From an uncultured Myxococcales bacterium (GTDB taxonomy: Bacteria > Myxococcota_A > UBA9042): 43,101 nt of DNA. Numbering within the stretch: the first letter of the stretch is position 1; each line of letters begins with the position of its first letter. The position numbers were made by a program, and so were the translations under genes. This document shows positions 37,201 to 43,058 of the stretch, piece after piece. The notes beneath the pieces are model-generated. The model made no database searches, was not told where the DNA came from, and was given only the letters and a program-made list of their open reading frames with translations. The stretch lies in assembly GCA_903896545.1 (NCBI GenBank), contig CAITYF010000182.1, positions 1 through 43,101 on the forward strand, in the 5' to 3' direction.

Positions 37201-38886
37201 CCGGACGTCAGCAGCGTCAACGATCGCGGTCGCATCCGCGCGTGGTACCAGTGGATGCAAGCCGGCTTCCAATCGGGCGGGTCGATCGCGCAGCAAGGGA
37301 TGCAAAAGGTCGGCTTCGACTCGATGTTCTCACTGAACCGCCGCAACACGTTGCAGGTCCGCTACGACGGCCTCTTCATGGACGGCGGGGTCGCCAACCC
37401 GTACAGCGCTCCGGGAACGGGCACGCAGTTTGGCAGCGTCGGCGGCTTGGTCGGCAGCGGCACCGTGCTGCCACCGGGCAGTCTTGCGAACCAGAGCGCC
37501 AACGCCTCTAGCAGCTTCTTGAGCCTCAGCCAGCAAATCGTTTCCGCGCAGGATGCGCACAAGCTCAATAGCAAGTGGACGCTCCTTGGTGCCAACACGG
37601 TCACTTACGGCTTGGACAGCTTGGGCAACGGCCGCACGAGCGACACCGTTGCGGCGGGCGCGGCGTATCGCGCGACAGAGCGCTTGATCCTGCGCGCAGA
37701 TCAGCAAGGCATCATGGGCGGCGATCCGGCGCAGTTCCGCAACGCAGCCGATCACCTGTCGACCGCCGTGGCGCTGGAATACAAGATCGCCAAGGACCTG
37801 GCAGTGGTCGTCAGTGAGCGTGTTGGCTGGGCCGGGCAGAACGCAACGTCAGCGGGCTTGCGGACGATGCTCGACAAGAGCTCCAGCCTGTACGTGCAGC
37901 AGCGGCTGGAAGACTCCAACGCGACGGGGCGCATGGTGTCGTCCAGCGTCGTGGGCGCGGAGAGCCGTTACGGCGACGACCAGAAGTCGCGGGCCTACGG
38001 CGAATATCAGGTGGACGCGCTCAACGCGGGCCGCATGAATCGCGCCGTGATGGGCTTGGGCAAGCGGTTTGAGGTTTCCAAGGGCGTGCACGTCGACGCC
38101 GGATATGAACGCCAGCAGACGTTCGCAGCGGGCGCCGGCAACACGTCGCGCGACGCGCTGTCTTTGGGCGGTGAATGGCTACGCGGTGACTGGTGGAAGG
38201 TCACGTCGCGTCAGGAAGTGCGCTTGGATGAGGGCGACGCGAACTTTGGCGGCGTGCGCAAACTGCAGATCCTGACGCTGAACAATGGTCAGGTTGGCAT
38301 CACGAAGGAATGGACGGTCTTTGGTCGCGCCAACTACACGCGCACGCAAAATCAGACGACGGACACGTTGGAAGCCGAGGCGCTTGAAGCCACGATGGGC
38401 GCGGCATACCGGCCGATCACGCACAACTGGTTGAACTTGATCACGAAGATCAGCCACTTGATCGACATGCGGCCGAGCACGGATGGCACAGGCACAGCGG
38501 AGCACTCGGTCAAGGACATCCTGAGCATCGAGCCGATCGCGCAACTGCCGTACCGCCTCGAATTCTCGCAGAAGGCCGCGATCCGACGCGTCACGGAAGC
38601 GATGGCGGACATGACCCCGGAGAATTCGTCGACCCTGCTCCTGGTTTCCCGCTTGGGCTGGCACGTGACGGATCGCATCGACATCGCGACGGAATATCGC
38701 TTCCTGGAGACGCTGCTGACCAAGGATCTGCAGCACGGCGCGTTGCTGGAAACGGCGTGGCGCTTTGCAAAAACGCTGCGCGTCGGCGGCGGTTACAACT
38801 TCACGCACTTCGCGGAGACCAACGCGGGCGACATTCGCAGCAGCAATCAGGGCGGCTTCTTCATGCGCCTGACGGGCATGTACTAA
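25252..38886 (+). CDS. Giant 4544-aa outer-membrane protein with 17 or more DUF11 repeats and C-terminal beta-barrel
   Basis: The start is ATG 25252. The signal peptide is cleaved after Ala36 (VQPAHA). Residues about 37-395 form an N-terminal domain resembling DUF3344, a known companion of DUF11 (AYLYWGASQP, SWSMVFVYDT, DVSTFVKPND). Residues about 397-2685 hold 17 tandem DUF11-type Ig-like repeats, most beginning D-x-NGG-x-L-x-PGD-x-LTYT with an NTG three strands later. Residues 2690-3170 contain two SdrD-B/CNA-B-like modules (GAISGVIFED; YCDGNQNGQQDEGEDGLAGA), a PPPPPPGG hinge at about 2914 and an eighteenth DUF11-like repeat. Residues 3170-3590 include Ig-like units. The last roughly 955 residues look like a beta-barrel (YPVYGDASVAT, LYGAWLEFSRKYG) ending FFMRLTGMY, a C-terminal aromatic barrel signal. 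The likely architecture is a stalk projecting from its own membrane anchor. No frameshift is seen. Confidence 0.93.
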   Translation: MTHGQRNWRSRANGWLIAIACALLAATVGNVQPAHALVVGNYPSTPKAFKVYGKSVQLGASLVTNFVDYRFNDKLLAQSSDTVKIAQKMPEDAVIVGAYLYWGASQPNSGYDNTAVVTLADGAQQTLAADGCETRTDPTPGGTGSHYYCRRDITTLLQAHPGADHWNGNYTVGGIDAKIANIAVVSPSNPNACQGYKKANGQDESVCCELGDNGCQARYASWSMVFVYDTKNSETTQRDVFLYDGYVLLDEQQSTLGQIQFTINDFLVADPPEAQFSYYAMEGDKQLGNPEQNVGNNGPDSPPCDTCYDFVSFNGTKLTGGAGNNEENNIMNSTPETGIDLDTFDVSTFVKPNDTSATLVVSSGNGSLTDNTQGLLSAGYGEFFVYGWSLLQVNRKAPNFKSTVNKFYANYTEASPGDTLTYTDDLLNTGPLDADNTTLKFATFPPAGTDYVPGSTTVDGVVVPDVGGQSALAAGLNLGVLTNAAGGKSNRTVTFKVKIKATPGVTEIASSGVVSYSYVGAKYSDSLATQTSIVKLVPPLLAPPSLAVAPFKQSPAGTVTFTLTLQSLAATAISVDTLGFDLPAELAFVSATGPGTNKSTATGGTANAGHVQFDVVPIPSGQQAIFTITAKVKDLAALQALGINPIAGHIVNTQGTAVLGTKTYKTDDPNQPGADNATALTLQVPSDLSKSSKSVADLSPETPLLPGDQVKFTITIVNSGAGDTTVNVSDQIPSGLVFVSSQSPELTSTGTLLTGSVAVPAGQTKVLNFTAQIKPDTTPGATFQNLAVLSPNDGSTPTTVQTPVTTVQGGPDLSTSTLSVLDVNGGDLEPGDALTYTLTLTNTGKIATGALQISLPLDKSLENVSGIDGGGALDAGTGNLVWSSAGIPAGGQLVLHFTAKVKTATPNGTSIAAIATATGPQLPQPKQISATVKVQANPNISTFTDVATSSAGATFNPGDTVTYTVQLQNSGKGVVTNGVLTTNLDPALGTIVAGAGGNVSGQTVTWNVGTLQNGDPLKTLTVTAKLATPLAQGKSVSNQVTLTGDGLLAAALSDDPSKPGKTDPTVFAVTSAPNLSTSDKTYVDSNGGSVQGGDKLTFVIRLRNTGTSPASNVVVTDVVAPQLTQVTVTGGTFNAATSTITWNAVPTLLPGDKPPELTFTAIVDKATPSGTTISNTGKIAFTETPTTATTNTVSFQVVNLPDFGASTKVVSGAQIQAGAAVTYTLNIVNSGNQAGTGVVVTDVLPKELENIQVGQSGVYNAGTGTVTWTLGSVAAGASTPLTVNATVKKPLDNATHVCNQAQIKAAENPTPSFTSPPNTALTPAGTPTCFDVASAPQVAVQKNVFATAGGQQLNQATVKPKAALTWSIKVKNTGNALAKGVTVVDPLPQGLENIVALDGGAFDAAKNQVTWPVIANLGVNASDEVTLRFQATVKAGLDDGTAIQNQALVTWTGQPTALKSDDPTTPTANDATTVSVQSKVDFSKAKLTVVDVNGGDLKPGDALTYTLALRNDGDGPAKATTVTLPLDARLIDVVASNGGTIQGAGTPGGVVTWALGALAPGDSATLTIQAKVKTPQLNGAVIVEQAQISATGLQVPVLSDADLTTAIREPTTLTVVAKADLSPSHWVVQDVNGGSLEPGDQVNLSLVLQNKGDALAQLVNVQTLLPATGLTDIHVFDGGTLTAGTIAWTVPIVSITPTGDVTLHVSATIAPGTPDGSLLNVIAQIPGVAPNPTATLKVVAQPNLSQSVLTSDDENGWVQKIGQAAPGHVVRVEVKLKNTGKANAENVIVTLPLGVKWSNVTALGSGTVANGNVTWTVPSVPAGGTLTLTAKGTIAATDQDGDSLPLQAQAVAQNLPAPQNVVGLPVQVVNRPILQVQKSYTDLTGGHLFPGDKARFTVTVLNVGNATAQQVQVSDDLPPQLVSPVAQAGGSVTGTTVNWLLPTLAPAQTATVTFEATMGPNLPTGTIIVNQAKAKAQNAQQQLSNVLNVPLKYPTLQVDTKLTPEAPATTPAQPGDTVTLQVIVTVPTAENASNVTVSVPVDATVFDVTAPKGAVWDEAQKLLTWNVKTTGALANIPGGASVALATTLRVKPTAANGATAQGKASAKEGETGISYDAKPATLAIVAVPKLKVQKTVEDLNGGKVAPLDVLRYTIAVSVTGLSAAENVSVDDVLDNRLEIVAVGQGGKQTTNAGVTKLTWNATGATALAAVVPGTAATLTFDARVKADTPDAATVLNQAQVKADAVTTAVLSDDPNTPAVNDPTAVQVRTQSALEASSKTAKDDNGGALMPGDTVTWKISVVATSPAPLNGVKLLDTVPAGMTYEAGSTTLNGVAMADVGGNSALATGVAIGTLQAGTNNAAVITFRTRLRADAQEGGQVSNTATALADNVPPTAIGPATLSIGKGPSIRQTQKTALLQDSNNNGLADLGEAIVYTVTVRNTGAGVAEQVTLDDPLPNTTHFVGASLTLDGKALSDVADGDAGRVDVANGKVHVDLGNIEAGNQRVVTFTAKILGGVLVSNQASIQAKGVAPELSDADNDDSNGNQPTVTQVGPATPIISVTKSVQDENGGAVQPGDWLRYTVTVLNNGNAKADSIIVNDAMPKGLDAVKDADVLLPPGLTLQSDGSTLKLVGLAIQAGESAVISVRARVATNVADAATICNIARADILLNSGTVHAESKPACVTTGAQIGEGAISGVIFEDVGVDDSVFQADTDLRFPHFQVAVLPPAGVDGPILTAIADEQGQYHVLHVPNGQRRVRVLSPGGAVFLERVIDAPGAQSGKLDLAVRPTGRVYDAHSGTTTAGVRLWLRYDEGDPVAPNALLPDDMLPQGQQGQTTDASGAYVFSPPPGRAYRIELATVSAGWAFPVAGHAPEPGIALLDKQGLVVPDALPHIAGNTLPRYLTRFSLQGGANPVPPPPPGGRNNTPQASSGPPVPRHNFLPVEKLTTAISVGVRLSKAQAQVGDLLYATVTVQNHSTAGFAADALTGRGGVELRDLLPTGLNLVPGGADLTMVGSNGMPVKLPLAPLEAPLSVVHRISPTTGKPVGLDLPPGGILTLRTQMVVTPTAKPGQQLEFAAQLYDVSGQQLSGRSTAQLLVQADPLFDKGMVLVKAYCDGNQNGQQDEGEDGLAGARVYADIGQFATTDAYGRAHLLDLPPGNHLFKLDPDTLPPGSAVIGDEQKVLYLTRGITLPLTFPIQCKFEAVGPTRVEATATTESPREDAQVPGPGVVPVTVDAAALSIAVDSKVTVPRFLRARLLGVDKKPLGDPNLPSDPTSTAWEPGTPILLQVENSGGFARHALEIRELGEGGRLGALIVEQVDGRDPPKQVLLRAKPGFPGIADLTRGRRYALRMRAETEWGSRVWSAPIPFEVRDHVTDPRKESFTLAAKPARLLINGNPFDLDAAGRAAVLVDRPADGKVLVSLRQADGAGRDEFVTVAAKGAVVRVALPAGTTPVTTDPTIFGAALLDNLQAQTTASAAVAIPPKLDAAQPTALTTSAAKAAGLAAAELRVMLPPGPLELAQPELGVRGKTLPSNRVEVQGQQAMVDEEGNFYALVRLPVGASTLTIAATDKAGNRAVIERAVTVKDRALFLLAIADGSISHVGAHLQEVDQPGSLAIGNTQLAGRVALYAKGRVSGEFLGLKDLSFTAHVDTAKDPNLQSFATNLIDPTKFYPVYGDASVATQDVKARGQLYILVEADRTKFLIGNFAARLAGIELLRYDRTLYGAWLEFSRKYGDFDTTIKGFIAQQDRMVQRHTDVMRGTGGSLYYLSVRDVVEGSERIDLVIRDRISGMELGRISQARNTDYVIDPMQGRITFKSPISGSVDGTLAIGQTGLAGQSLTWNGHPVFIETTYEARGVQSTDALSFGGQLREKFANGRVDVGGSYVQEGRADAPTYRVAGGDVTVKLAERSKATAEYAFSQSRDTLLSVSDDGGLTFGQQTQATATTSTGQPVQGQAVKVAVDVDLRDILGAPSEPTPTDLPPDVSSVNDRGRIRAWYQWMQAGFQSGGSIAQQGMQKVGFDSMFSLNRRNTLQVRYDGLFMDGGVANPYSAPGTGTQFGSVGGLVGSGTVLPPGSLANQSANASSSFLSLSQQIVSAQDAHKLNSKWTLLGANTVTYGLDSLGNGRTSDTVAAGAAYRATERLILRADQQGIMGGDPAQFRNAADHLSTAVALEYKIAKDLAVVVSERVGWAGQNATSAGLRTMLDKSSSLYVQQRLEDSNATGRMVSSSVVGAESRYGDDQKSRAYGEYQVDALNAGRMNRAVMGLGKRFEVSKGVHVDAGYERQQTFAAGAGNTSRDALSLGGEWLRGDWWKVTSRQEVRLDEGDANFGGVRKLQILTLNNGQVGITKEWTVFGRANYTRTQNQTTDTLEAEALEATMGAAYRPITHNWLNLITKISHLIDMRPSTDGTGTAEHSVKDILSIEPIAQLPYRLEFSQKAAIRRVTEAMADMTPENSSTLLLVSRLGWHVTDRIDIATEYRFLETLLTKDLQHGALLETAWRFAKTLRVGGGYNFTHFAETNAGDIRSSNQGGFFMRLTGMY

Positions 38887-38890
38887 CGGA

Positions 38891-38920
38891 TTGACTGGGC
38901 AAGCCTGCAACGGCTACAAC
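38891..38920 (+). promoter_or_regulatory. Candidate promoter for the small Cys-rich lipoprotein gene
   Basis: TTGACT (38891-38896) and TACAAC (38915-38920), 18 bases apart, lie four bases after the giant gene's stop. This would let the 123-aa lipoprotein and following genes be expressed independently of the very long upstream gene. Confidence 0.4.
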
Positions 38921-38956
38921 GGCACATGCGGGATCACTCCCCAAGGAATCTGGCTC

Positions 38957-39328
38957 ATGCGCTTTGAACGAATCCTCCTCGTGTTGTCTCTGGGACTCGC
39001 TGGCCTCGTCGCTGGCTGCGAGACGGCGGCGCCATATGCGACCTGCCCACTCGACAAAGAAGTGACGGACAAGGGCATTTGCAAGGGCACTGCGGGCAGC
39101 ACCAGCTGCGTCGTTCGCAAACATCCGCAGTGCGAGTTGGCCATCTGCTTGTCGTATTACGGTACGGAAGCGGTCTGCAGTCAGCCATGTTCATCTGACG
39201 CCCAGTGCCCCGACGAAAACGGCAGCAAGTCGGAATGCTGGACTTTCGCGCCCGCTGACGCGAGCACTGGCAAGGCTGCCGAGCGCTACTGTGTGCCGCC
39301 GTCGCGCAAAGCGCTGATGACGAACTAA
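38957..39328 (+). CDS. Small cysteine-rich lipoprotein
   Basis: The product has 123 aa from ATG 38957, with AAGGAA nine bases upstream. The frame is open from a TTG at 38891, but those codons carry no export signal. The signal peptide ends LVAGC (Cys21). The mature part has ten further cysteines in a pattern typical of small deltaproteobacterial lipoproteins (CELAICLSYYGTEAVCSQPC, then SSDAQCPDE and RYCVPP), enough for five disulfides. No enzymatic motif is present. It follows the giant surface-protein gene and precedes an SH3-like membrane protein gene by 30 bases. Confidence 0.85.
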   Translation: MRFERILLVLSLGLAGLVAGCETAAPYATCPLDKEVTDKGICKGTAGSTSCVVRKHPQCELAICLSYYGTEAVCSQPCSSDAQCPDENGSKSECWTFAPADASTGKAAERYCVPPSRKALMTN

Positions 39329-39358
39329 CTGCGCGGTACGCGCTCGCCGGGGGAACCC

Positions 39359-40126
39359 ATGCCGCCGGATTCTCAGCCAAGTCGTCTGCCTTCGGGGCTT
39401 TTGTACCTCGGCGTGATCGTCGGCGGTGTCATTGCCGTCGCGATTGTTGGACTGTTCGCTTACTCGGCGGTTACGCCCGATTCGGAATTACTACCTTACC
39501 GTTGGCGCGCGTGGCTGGAAAGCGTCACGGGCGACGGCAAGGTGGTGAGGCCTCAAGCGGATCGCGATCCAGCGCCGTGGGTCGCGCCGAAGCCAGTTCC
39601 AGCTGACGACGCTCCGCCGGCCGATGGCGCAGAAGCAACGGCAGCGTTGGCACCGATCGAGGCAGCGGGTTTAGCCGCGGACAAAGCGATCGCCGCGTAT
39701 CGCGAGAGCCGAGACGACCCGAAGTTGGCGCTCGCGGCGCAGCAGGCAATCGACGCGATCCGCCGGATTTCCGTCAACGTCAGGGACGACGAGGCAACGC
39801 GCGTAGCCGTGACCGAAGTCCGCGATGAAAAGGCCGCGGCGCGTCAGCACGCGTTGGAAGACGCACGCCGCGTGTCGCGAGCAACGCACGAAGTTTTTGG
39901 CGTAAAGCACGATGTCGAGTCGCCATTCTTGGTGTTGCGTGCGGCGGCCCACCCGCAGGCGCGTGACGTGGCGCACTTGAACGATGGCGATCGCCTCCAC
40001 GAATTCCTACGCACTGGCAGTGGTTGGTCCCGTGTGGAAGTGCTGACGGGACCTGCGACCGGCCAAAACGGCTACGTGCACGACAAGTTTCTGCGCGCAG
40101 TCGGACACGCGCCGTTGACGAAATGA
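39359..40126 (+). CDS. Single-pass membrane protein with C-terminal SH3-like domain
   Basis: The product has 255 aa from ATG 39359, with GGGGGAA just upstream. A short cytoplasmic lead precedes one membrane helix at residues about 13-36 (GLLYLGVIVGGVIAVAIVGL). Residues 60-100 are Pro/Ala-rich, and 100-175 are helical and charged. Residues about 185-250 look like a bacterial SH3 fold (LVLRAAAHPQARDVAHLNDG, GWSRVEVL, GQNGYVHDKFL), often a peptidoglycan-binding module. The stop is one base before the ATG of the HtrA-type gene, so the two are probably co-translated. Tethering between inner membrane and cell wall is inferred. Confidence 0.82.
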   Translation: MPPDSQPSRLPSGLLYLGVIVGGVIAVAIVGLFAYSAVTPDSELLPYRWRAWLESVTGDGKVVRPQADRDPAPWVAPKPVPADDAPPADGAEATAALAPIEAAGLAADKAIAAYRESRDDPKLALAAQQAIDAIRRISVNVRDDEATRVAVTEVRDEKAAARQHALEDARRVSRATHEVFGVKHDVESPFLVLRAAAHPQARDVAHLNDGDRLHEFLRTGSGWSRVEVLTGPATGQNGYVHDKFLRAVGHAPLTK

Positions 40127-40127
40127 A

Positions 40128-41603
40128 ATGTCGCTGTCAGGTGTTTGCCGCGTGAGACGGAAAATGCGCGCTTGGTTCCTCCCCTTCTGCTTGCTGCTCA
40201 GCCACGGTGCGTTTGCCGCCGTGCCCGCGCGCGCGCCGGAGAGCCGCATTCCGGACAAGCTCTGGAGTGAACGCCCCGTCGGCAGGACCGGCATTTCCGC
40301 CAACTCACCGGTCACGATGGGCGGCTTCTCGCGACTTGCCAAGCTGATTTCACCCGCCGTCGTCAACATTTCCACGGTTGGCGGCGGAAGCCAGGTGGGA
40401 CGTGAAAGCGCTTCGGGCACGCTTGTGACCAGCGAAGGCACCGGTTTTTTCATCCACGCGAGCGGCTACTTGCTGACGAACGACCACGTCATCGACGGTG
40501 CCCGCGACATCACGGTGCGTACCGCAACCGATCGCGTCTTCAAGGCCCGCGTCATCGGCCGCGATCCGCGCACTGACTTGGCGCTCTTGCAGGTCGACGG
40601 CCGCGGCCCGTTCCCCATCGCGCCTCTCGGCGACTCGTCCAAGATCAGCCCTGGCGAATGGGTCGTCGCGATCGGCAACCCGTTTGGCCTTTCGCACACG
40701 GTGACGGCGGGCATCGTGAGCGCCGTGGGGCGCAGCGACGTCCAGCCAACCGGCAAACCGATGCTCGCATCCTTCATTCAGACCGACGCCAGCATCAACC
40801 CCGGCAATTCCGGCGGTCCGCTGTGCAACATCCGCGGCGAAGTCATCGGCATCAACACGGCGATCCGTGGCGACGCACAGGGCATCGGTTTTGCGATTCC
40901 GTCCAACATGGCCAAGAAGCTGCTGCCGCAATTGGCGACGGGACGCGTGGAACGGTCGTTCCTGGGGCTGGCGTTTCGCGAGGTGACGCCGGAGCTCGCC
41001 AAGGTGCTGAAATTGGAGCGCGTGGCAGGCGCGATTGTGACCGAAGTGGGTCCAGGCAGCCCGGCGGATCAAGCGGGTTTGCGCGCGGGCGACGTGCTAA
41101 CGAGTTTTGACGGCCAGCCCGTCCGGGCCGCCAGTGACCTGCCGTGGCTCGCAGCGCAGGCCGGAATTCATGCCAAAGTGCCGGTCGAACTGATCCGCGA
41201 CGGGAAGACGTTGAGCGTTCAAGTGCAACTCCAGGCACTCCCGCGGCCACTGGAGCTGGTCGAGCCACCGCGCATGGTTGTGCCGCCGGTGATGGCCGCG
41301 CAGGCGACACTGCCGGTCGCAGGGCTTGGTGTGACGATCGCTGACCTGACGGCGACGCTGCGCAAGCGGTTTGGCATCGTGGCCGCGGCCGGCGCACTGA
41401 TCGTCGCCGTTGACCGCGGTGGGCCGGGCGATCGCGCCGGAATGCGCGTCGGCGACGTCGTGACCCGTGTCGCCAAGCGCACGGTGACGAACGCCGCGGT
41501 GCTGGACGCCGAAGTGCACGCGGCGCACCCCGACGACGTAATGTCGCTTCTGGTTCAGCGCGGCAAGCAGTCGATCTGGGTCACGCCCAAGCGCGCACGT
41601 TGA
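40128..41603 (+). CDS. HtrA/DegP-type periplasmic serine protease with two PDZ domains
   Basis: This is a periplasmic quality-control protease/chaperone of the S1C family. The frame from ATG 40128 gives 491 aa. GTG 40152 or ATG 40164 would give a tidier signal peptide (MRAWFLPFCLLLSHGAFA), so the exact start is uncertain. The trypsin-like domain has the full triad: His120 in TNDHVIDG, Asp150 in RTDLALLQV and Ser228 in NPGNSGGPL. PDZ1 covers residues about 280-375 (GPGSPADQAGLRAGDVLTSF) and PDZ2 about 400-485 (GPGDRAGMRVGDVVTRV). It closes the run of envelope genes behind the giant DUF11 protein, consistent with a role in its folding or clearance (inference). Its stop is three bases from the convergent reductase gene. 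Confidence 0.95.
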   Translation: MSLSGVCRVRRKMRAWFLPFCLLLSHGAFAAVPARAPESRIPDKLWSERPVGRTGISANSPVTMGGFSRLAKLISPAVVNISTVGGGSQVGRESASGTLVTSEGTGFFIHASGYLLTNDHVIDGARDITVRTATDRVFKARVIGRDPRTDLALLQVDGRGPFPIAPLGDSSKISPGEWVVAIGNPFGLSHTVTAGIVSAVGRSDVQPTGKPMLASFIQTDASINPGNSGGPLCNIRGEVIGINTAIRGDAQGIGFAIPSNMAKKLLPQLATGRVERSFLGLAFREVTPELAKVLKLERVAGAIVTEVGPGSPADQAGLRAGDVLTSFDGQPVRAASDLPWLAAQAGIHAKVPVELIRDGKTLSVQVQLQALPRPLELVEPPRMVVPPVMAAQATLPVAGLGVTIADLTATLRKRFGIVAAAGALIVAVDRGGPGDRAGMRVGDVVTRVAKRTVTNAAVLDAEVHAAHPDDVMSLLVQRGKQSIWVTPKRAR

Positions 41604-41606
41604 CGG

Positions 41607-42803
41607 TTACACACGGTCCGCCAACCGCACCAACCCGGTAAACGGCGGATGCCCGTCGGGAGCGCGGTCGGCTCGGGGTGCCTGCATCGCGCCCGGCTGA
41701 CACGTCCGATGCACGATCAGCTGCTCCAACGCCTTCAGGACGCCGTGCTGGTCATCATCCAGCGCCATCGAGGCCGTCGACAACCGCCGCTGCCACGGCG
41801 TCAGCTGCCTGAGCAAGTCCGGCGCATGCGCCGCTTCGTAAACCATCAGCGTGCGCCCGCCGGGACCCAGCGTCGGCGTACCGACAGGGATCGGACCGTG
41901 CGTGCCCAGAATCGCCCAGTCCGCGCCGCGCTCCACCCAGCGCCCACCGTCCACCGCGGCGTCAAACGTGTGCGCTTGCAGGAGCAATTGACGCTCAGCC
42001 TCCCAGCGAGGATCCACTTGGCCGGCCGGAAGCGCCGCCGCGGCCCGTGCAAATTCCGCAGCCAACGCGTGACGTATCTGTTGACGGACGGCGTCATCGA
42101 TCGGACCGACGAGCCACAGCGCACGGAGCGACATGCAACCGCGACCGTCCGCCAAGAGCGCGTCAACCGCCCAGCCCGCAACGGCAGCCTGCAACCCGGC
42201 TGGCTCCGCGACAAGGTCCGTAGCCAACACGCCGATCGATGAAAAGTGCCCGTGCAGGCGCAAACGCCCTGTGTACTGCGCTTCCGCCGCAAGTTGCAGA
42301 ATCGCCGCGATTGCCGCATCGCCGCCGTAAACCAGCAGCGCGTCGGCCCCGCGCAGCCAGGCAAGCCACGCAGCGCGATCGCCGCGGGCAAAACTGTGTT
42401 CCTGCACGCGATCCGCCAACTTGGCGTCCACCAGTCGCAGCGCGTTGCGGAAGTTGCTGACCGCCCGCGGATCACCCGCACTCGCGCGAACTTTCACACG
42501 ATTCCCAACGAGCAGCGACTCGGCGATCGCTTGCCACGTGGCCACGCACAGGTTGCCGGGCGCGACGATCGCGACCTGACCAACAGGGCGAAATGCGGCC
42601 GGATGCGGACCCAGACCTCGCCGCAAAGCTCTTTCCAGATTGGGCAGTTGCCACGCTTGCGCCCACATCGAAACGAGGTGCGCAAGGCTCGTCGCGTGCA
42701 AACCTGACGTCTCGGCGATCTCGTCGGTCAGCGCTGCATACAGCGGGTCGGCTGGATCCGCAGCTCTCGCCGCAAGTTCGGAAATTGCTTGAAGTTCACG
42801 CAC
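41607..42803 (-). CDS. LuxC-family acyl-CoA reductase
   Basis: LuxC-type reductases convert activated fatty acids to aldehydes with NADPH. The product has 398 aa from GTG 42803, chosen because GGAG lies seven bases upstream; a GTG at 42902 would add 33 residues but has no ribosome site. Family features in order are PVGQVAIVAPGNLCVATWQA, LLVGNRVKVRASAGD, LLVYGGDAAI, GHFSSIGVLA and DGRGCMSLRALWLVG, where Cys223 sits in the position of the acyl-accepting thiol. It is shorter than Vibrio LuxC. No acyl-protein synthetase (LuxE) or transferase is in the window, so it is not part of a lux operon here. Possible roles are fatty aldehyde, alcohol or wax-ester formation; substrate unknown. Confidence 0.85.
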   Translation of the reverse strand: MRELQAISELAARAADPADPLYAALTDEIAETSGLHATSLAHLVSMWAQAWQLPNLERALRRGLGPHPAAFRPVGQVAIVAPGNLCVATWQAIAESLLVGNRVKVRASAGDPRAVSNFRNALRLVDAKLADRVQEHSFARGDRAAWLAWLRGADALLVYGGDAAIAAILQLAAEAQYTGRLRLHGHFSSIGVLATDLVAEPAGLQAAVAGWAVDALLADGRGCMSLRALWLVGPIDDAVRQQIRHALAAEFARAAAALPAGQVDPRWEAERQLLLQAHTFDAAVDGGRWVERGADWAILGTHGPIPVGTPTLGPGGRTLMVYEAAHAPDLLRQLTPWQRRLSTASMALDDDQHGVLKALEQLIVHRTCQPGAMQAPRADRAPDGHPPFTGLVRLADRV

Positions 42804-42973
42804 GCCAAGGCTCCGTTGCTTGCGCGCCGAGCATCCACCATCGCGGCTTGCGGAGCAAGGGGCTTGCAGAATCTCCGCGACGTGGCTAGACTCTTGGCCC
42901 ACTCGCTTGCGGTGCGCCCGCGAGCGTTGCTTCGCCCGACGTTCTTGACGGCCTTTCGGCCAGCAGGAACTTG

Positions 42974-43058
42974 GGGAGAGTGGCCGAGCGGTTTATGGCA
43001 GCGGTCTTGAAAACCGCCGAGGTGAAAGCCTCCGGGGGTTCGAATCCCTCCTCTCCCG
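42974..43058 (+). tRNA. tRNA-Ser(UGA)
   Basis: The acceptor arms GGGAGAG (42974-42980) and CTCTCCC (43051-43057) pair fully, with discriminator G at 43058. The anticodon stem GCGGT/ACCGC encloses the loop CTTGAAA with anticodon TGA (43008-43010). A long variable arm (about 43018-43033) marks a class II tRNA, and the T-loop is TTCGAAT (43039-43045). CCA is not encoded. The GC-rich serine identity elements (long arm, G73) support the call. Confidence 0.95.
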
